Of a stretch of 64,000 bases of DNA, positions 61,841 to 64,000 are shown in pieces. The stretch comes from Pedobacter terrae (GTDB taxonomy: Bacteria; Bacteroidota; Bacteroidia; Sphingobacteriales; Sphingobacteriaceae): the NCBI RefSeq assembly GCF_900100705.1, contig NZ_FNCH01000024.1:1-64000 (forward strand), written 5' to 3'. Under the pieces are notes generated by a model. It was not told the origin of the DNA. It did no database searches and worked only from the letters and a program-made list of their open reading frames with translations. Numbering within the stretch: position 1 is the stretch's first letter; the number at the start of each line of letters is the position of its first letter. Position numbers and translations under genes: made by a program.

Positions 61841-62590
61841 TTATAAAGGATACAATACTGCAGTAGCTTGTTTATCTTTAGTAGATAAAACAGTAGCACC
61901 ACTTCCGCATTGCCCGCCATTCATTAACGATTGTGCATCTGTTCCTCCAACGCCAGGAACATTGGTTGTGGTAGATTGGTTCGTATGCTTAAATGAAATG
62001 GTATGACCAAACTCATGGGTAATGGTTCTGGTACGCTGCGCAAAAGAATTATTTTGGATAAGGGCCTGGTTGATCCAAACGGTATTACCAGCTTTACCAT
62101 TTGATGTTGACAGATATGCTTGTCCACAGGTAGAACTTCCAATTGTATTATCCACTTTAATCAGGATATCATATACCGTTCCGGTTGTGATTACAAATTT
62201 TAGCTTAGAATTGGGTACCGTATTCCATTGGTTAATTGCAGAATTGATTTCGCTGGTCATGCTGGTTATCGAAGGATCAATTTTTACGCGGATGTTTGTG
62301 CTGTTGGTTACGATATAACCGTTATAATATTGTTCTGTAATCGCTTTTCCATAATCAGCCGGAACTTCCATTTTTTTACTAAATACAATATCTCCATCAA
62401 CTACATAATTATCGCCGTTATCTACGATCTGCGCATCTGTAAACCCGAGATTTTTAATATAAGCCAGCACTTTTTGATTTTGATTAGTTTGAATTTCCGC
62501 TTCAGCAGGGATATCATTTTTTTTGGTACACGAGAGGATAACTGTTGATAGCATGGCAATCAAAGCAGCTTTTTTTAATAAGTTTTTCAT
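61841..62590 (-). CDS. M57-type metalloprotease lipoprotein
   Basis: A 249-residue lipoprotein (Cys21 in LSTVILSCTKK). Zinc motif HExxHxxxxxH is His192, Glu193, His196 and His202 in THEFGHTISFKHT. Such M57 proteins (dual-action HEIGH type) are common secreted proteases in Bacteroidota. The N-terminal 90 residues are a prodomain-like region (YIKNLGFTDAQIVDNGDNYV). Single gene. Confidence 0.9.
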   Translation of the reverse strand: MKNLLKKAALIAMLSTVILSCTKKNDIPAEAEIQTNQNQKVLAYIKNLGFTDAQIVDNGDNYVVDGDIVFSKKMEVPADYGKAITEQYYNGYIVTNSTNIRVKIDPSITSMTSEINSAINQWNTVPNSKLKFVITTGTVYDILIKVDNTIGSSTCGQAYLSTSNGKAGNTVWINQALIQNNSFAQRTRTITHEFGHTISFKHTNQSTTTNVPGVGGTDAQSLMNGGQCGSGATVLSTKDKQATAVLYPL

Positions 62591-62719
62591 TGTTTAGGTT
62601 TTTAGTTAGATCGTAATTAAGTATTGCATAGTTAAATATAGTCATAAAAATATGATTTTGTATTTTTACGGCTATCATTTTGTAGTCTTAATTAGTCTTA
62701 TCGGGTCTAGCCTTTTTCC

Positions 62720-63226
62720 CTAATTTATATCCTGTTTTAACTGATTACTTCTGATTGATTGTAACAGCAATGTACCTACACCGATCATAATTGAAATATC
62801 GGCGAAGTTAAAAACACCTGTTTGAAAGAAGTAAAAATCCATATGCATAAAATCGGTAACCGATCCATGTACAATCCGGTCATATAAATTGCCAATACCA
62901 CCACCAATCAGAAAACACAGCGCAATTTGCATTGTCATGGTTAAATTACGTTTGGCAAATAGAAAATATAGCCCGTAAACCAAAAATAATAAGGGTAAAC
63001 CCGTTAAAATAATGAGCCTGAAAATATAGGGCATGTTATCGCCCAGACTTAAAAATGCACCACTGTTTTCTACTTTTGTTAAAGTGAAACGATCTTTTAT
63101 AATGCTGATATGTTCATAATCACTGATTTCGGTACGCACAATTCTTTTAGAGATCTGATCGCAGCCAAAATTTAGGGTTAATAATAAGAGCAATACCGAC
63201 CAGCGGAGATTTTTTATTTTTTGCAT
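62720..63226 (-). CDS. lspA: Lipoprotein signal peptidase
   Basis: A 168-residue inner-membrane aspartyl protease with four helices. Catalytic Asp116 in GNLYDRIVHG and Asp143 in FNFADISIMIG; the FGCDQISK motif is near the N-terminus. It cuts the signal peptide from prolipoproteins before the lipidated Cys. I start at ATG 63226 (QKIKNLRW), since an earlier ATG overlaps dinB. It follows dinB and lnt on the same strand. Confidence 0.93.
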   Translation of the reverse strand: MQKIKNLRWSVLLLLLTLNFGCDQISKRIVRTEISDYEHISIIKDRFTLTKVENSGAFLSLGDNMPYIFRLIILTGLPLLFLVYGLYFLFAKRNLTMTMQIALCFLIGGGIGNLYDRIVHGSVTDFMHMDFYFFQTGVFNFADISIMIGVGTLLLQSIRSNQLKQDIN

Positions 63227-63230
63227 GATT

Positions 63231-63692
63231 TTATCTGATAATATCGGCATCAACCGGTGTATAGCCTAAATGCCTGCTTAATGACATGATTTGCCCCTTG
63301 TGATGAAACTCGTGGGTAATAACATGAGTAAATAACTGTAATGGATTTACGGTTAAAATTGAGCCGTTTCTATCCAATTCCATTTCATGCAGCTCATTTC
63401 CTTTAAATTTTTCGGTAAATAAGCCAATATATTCATCCACCTGGTTAAAATAGGTTTGGCATTCTTGGAAGGTCTGGTAAGTTTCTAAAGGTAAAAAAAT
63501 CTGTTCAATGCCTAAGGCCCTTTCGCCAATCCATGCACAATAGGTTTGGCAAATATGAACCAACAAATTTTTGATAGAGCCTCTGCCGAATGAACTGTTA
63601 TCGGTTAAGAAATCCTCCTTTGAAACAGATTCGATATAGGTTAAAAGGGTATTTCTGGAAGATAAAACGAAATCGTATTGTTGTTTAAGCAT
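63231..63692 (-). CDS. DinB family protein
   Basis: A 153-residue four-helix protein. The metal-binding text is LLVHICQTYCAW and HVITHEFHHKGQIMSL, a triad of histidines. Family members are metal-dependent thiol transferases or related enzymes. Its start overlaps the end of lnt by 8 bases, and lspA follows after 4 bases, so it lies within a lipoprotein-maturation operon. Confidence 0.9.
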   Translation of the reverse strand: MLKQQYDFVLSSRNTLLTYIESVSKEDFLTDNSSFGRGSIKNLLVHICQTYCAWIGERALGIEQIFLPLETYQTFQECQTYFNQVDEYIGLFTEKFKGNELHEMELDRNGSILTVNPLQLFTHVITHEFHHKGQIMSLSRHLGYTPVDADIIR

Positions 63693-64000
63693 GGTTTTGT
63701 TTCCTGATCCATTTTCTAAAAGGAATAATCAAAGCTAAAAGAATGGCAGTAATGCTTAATAATTTTGCAATAATATCTCCACTTTTTACATAAAAGGTAA
63801 TCTCATCATTCAGATTGATATTGGCCTTTAATGCAGTTCTGGTCCACCATTTGGTTTTTTGTGTGACATCGCCGCGTTGATTGATGAAGCAGGATATCCC
63901 GGTATTAGCCGAGCGCGCTACATCGCGACGGGTTTCAATGGCTCTCAGTTTAGCATACATCATATGCTGGTCTTTCCCTGAAGTATTTCCCCACCAGCCA
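63685..64000 (-). CDS. lnt: Apolipoprotein N-acyltransferase, C-terminal part
   Basis: The 5' part lies beyond the right edge. The visible segment has GWWGNTSGKDQHMMYAKLRA, then AIETRRDVARSANTGISCFI and NQRGDVTQKTKWWTRTALKA, ending in a membrane helix (IIAKLLSITAILLALIIPFR). This is the end of the nitrilase domain and final helix of Lnt, which adds the third acyl chain to lipoproteins. The upstream edge is in frame across 63964-64000. The catalytic Cys is not included. Confidence 0.9.
   Translation of the reverse strand, partial: GWWGNTSGKDQHMMYAKLRAIETRRDVARSANTGISCFINQRGDVTQKTKWWTRTALKANINLNDEITFYVKSGDIIAKLLSITAILLALIIPFRKWIRKQNHA

Noticed and set aside
62022..62318. Open frame of 98 codons opposite the M57 protease
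   Set aside because: It is antisense to a gene with an intact zinc motif and signal peptide, and has no likeness to any protein.

Overview
The window reads as a chromosomal segment of a Bacteroidota bacterium, most likely family Sphingobacteriaceae and close to Pedobacter. Reasons: AT-rich DNA, few Shine-Dalgarno sequences, several TAnnTTTG -7 promoter boxes, a long SecA with a C-terminal SEC-C zinc motif, a GldB lipoprotein beside a PorT-like barrel, many secreted proteins with Bacteroidota-style signal peptides or lipoboxes, a GH29 fucosidase, a DUF4251 protein, and many dispersed palindromic elements typical of this phylum. No rRNA, tRNA, CRISPR array, integrase, transposase or prophage gene was seen.

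Layout. 1-2.8 kb: pirin, YceI, a Crp/Fnr regulator and a 52-residue Cys-rich membrane protein (FeoB-associated type). 3.0-8.3 kb, minus strand: an amidoligase cluster of two ATP-grasp proteins, a class I glutamine amidotransferase, a YbdK-type carboxylate-amine ligase and an esterase, with a second esterase divergent at 8.5 kb. Its product is unknown to me and it is the best candidate for undescribed biosynthesis. 9.4-11 kb: DUF2459 protein, VOC remnant, coiled-coil protein. 11-17.5 kb, plus: typA, two tandem LpxL-like acyltransferases, a serine hydrolase and an uncharacterised protein with kinase-like motifs. 17.6-21.7 kb, minus: a DJ-1/PfpI protein and a glycosyltransferase operon with a DUF1016 nuclease gene between its two transferase genes. 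21.8-27.5 kb, plus: tricorn-type protease, methyltransferase, rhomboid protease. 27.5-34.8 kb: fucosidase, a CREST-type membrane hydrolase, ThuA protein, low-molecular-weight phosphatase, S1/P1 nuclease, small envelope proteins, fumarase. 35-45 kb, plus: rsgA, an Smr-domain protein, a small secreted protein directly before secA, then lipoproteins and an M20 peptidase. 45-54 kb: SGNH hydrolase, dnaG, yraN, a glutaminyl cyclase-like lipoprotein, rnhB, a glycosyltransferase. 53.8-64 kb: gcvT, a second DUF1016 gene, comB, patatin, gldB, a PorT-like barrel, nadE, OsmC, an M57 protease, and lspA-dinB-lnt, with lnt running off the right edge.

Genes that work together: the amidoligase cluster; lnt and lspA in lipoprotein maturation; gldB and the PorT-like barrel in gliding/type IX secretion; the glycosyltransferases; and possibly the small secreted protein with secA. 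Both DUF1016 genes sit inside unrelated operons, and each carries tandem in-frame palindromes just before its LS[WF]SH motif. Many gene gaps hold inverted-repeat (REP-like) elements of at least five families, and in some places these supply a gene end or lie against a start codon. Several starts are placed downstream of the first in-frame start on the basis of signal peptides, family N-termini or -7 boxes; each entry gives the reason.
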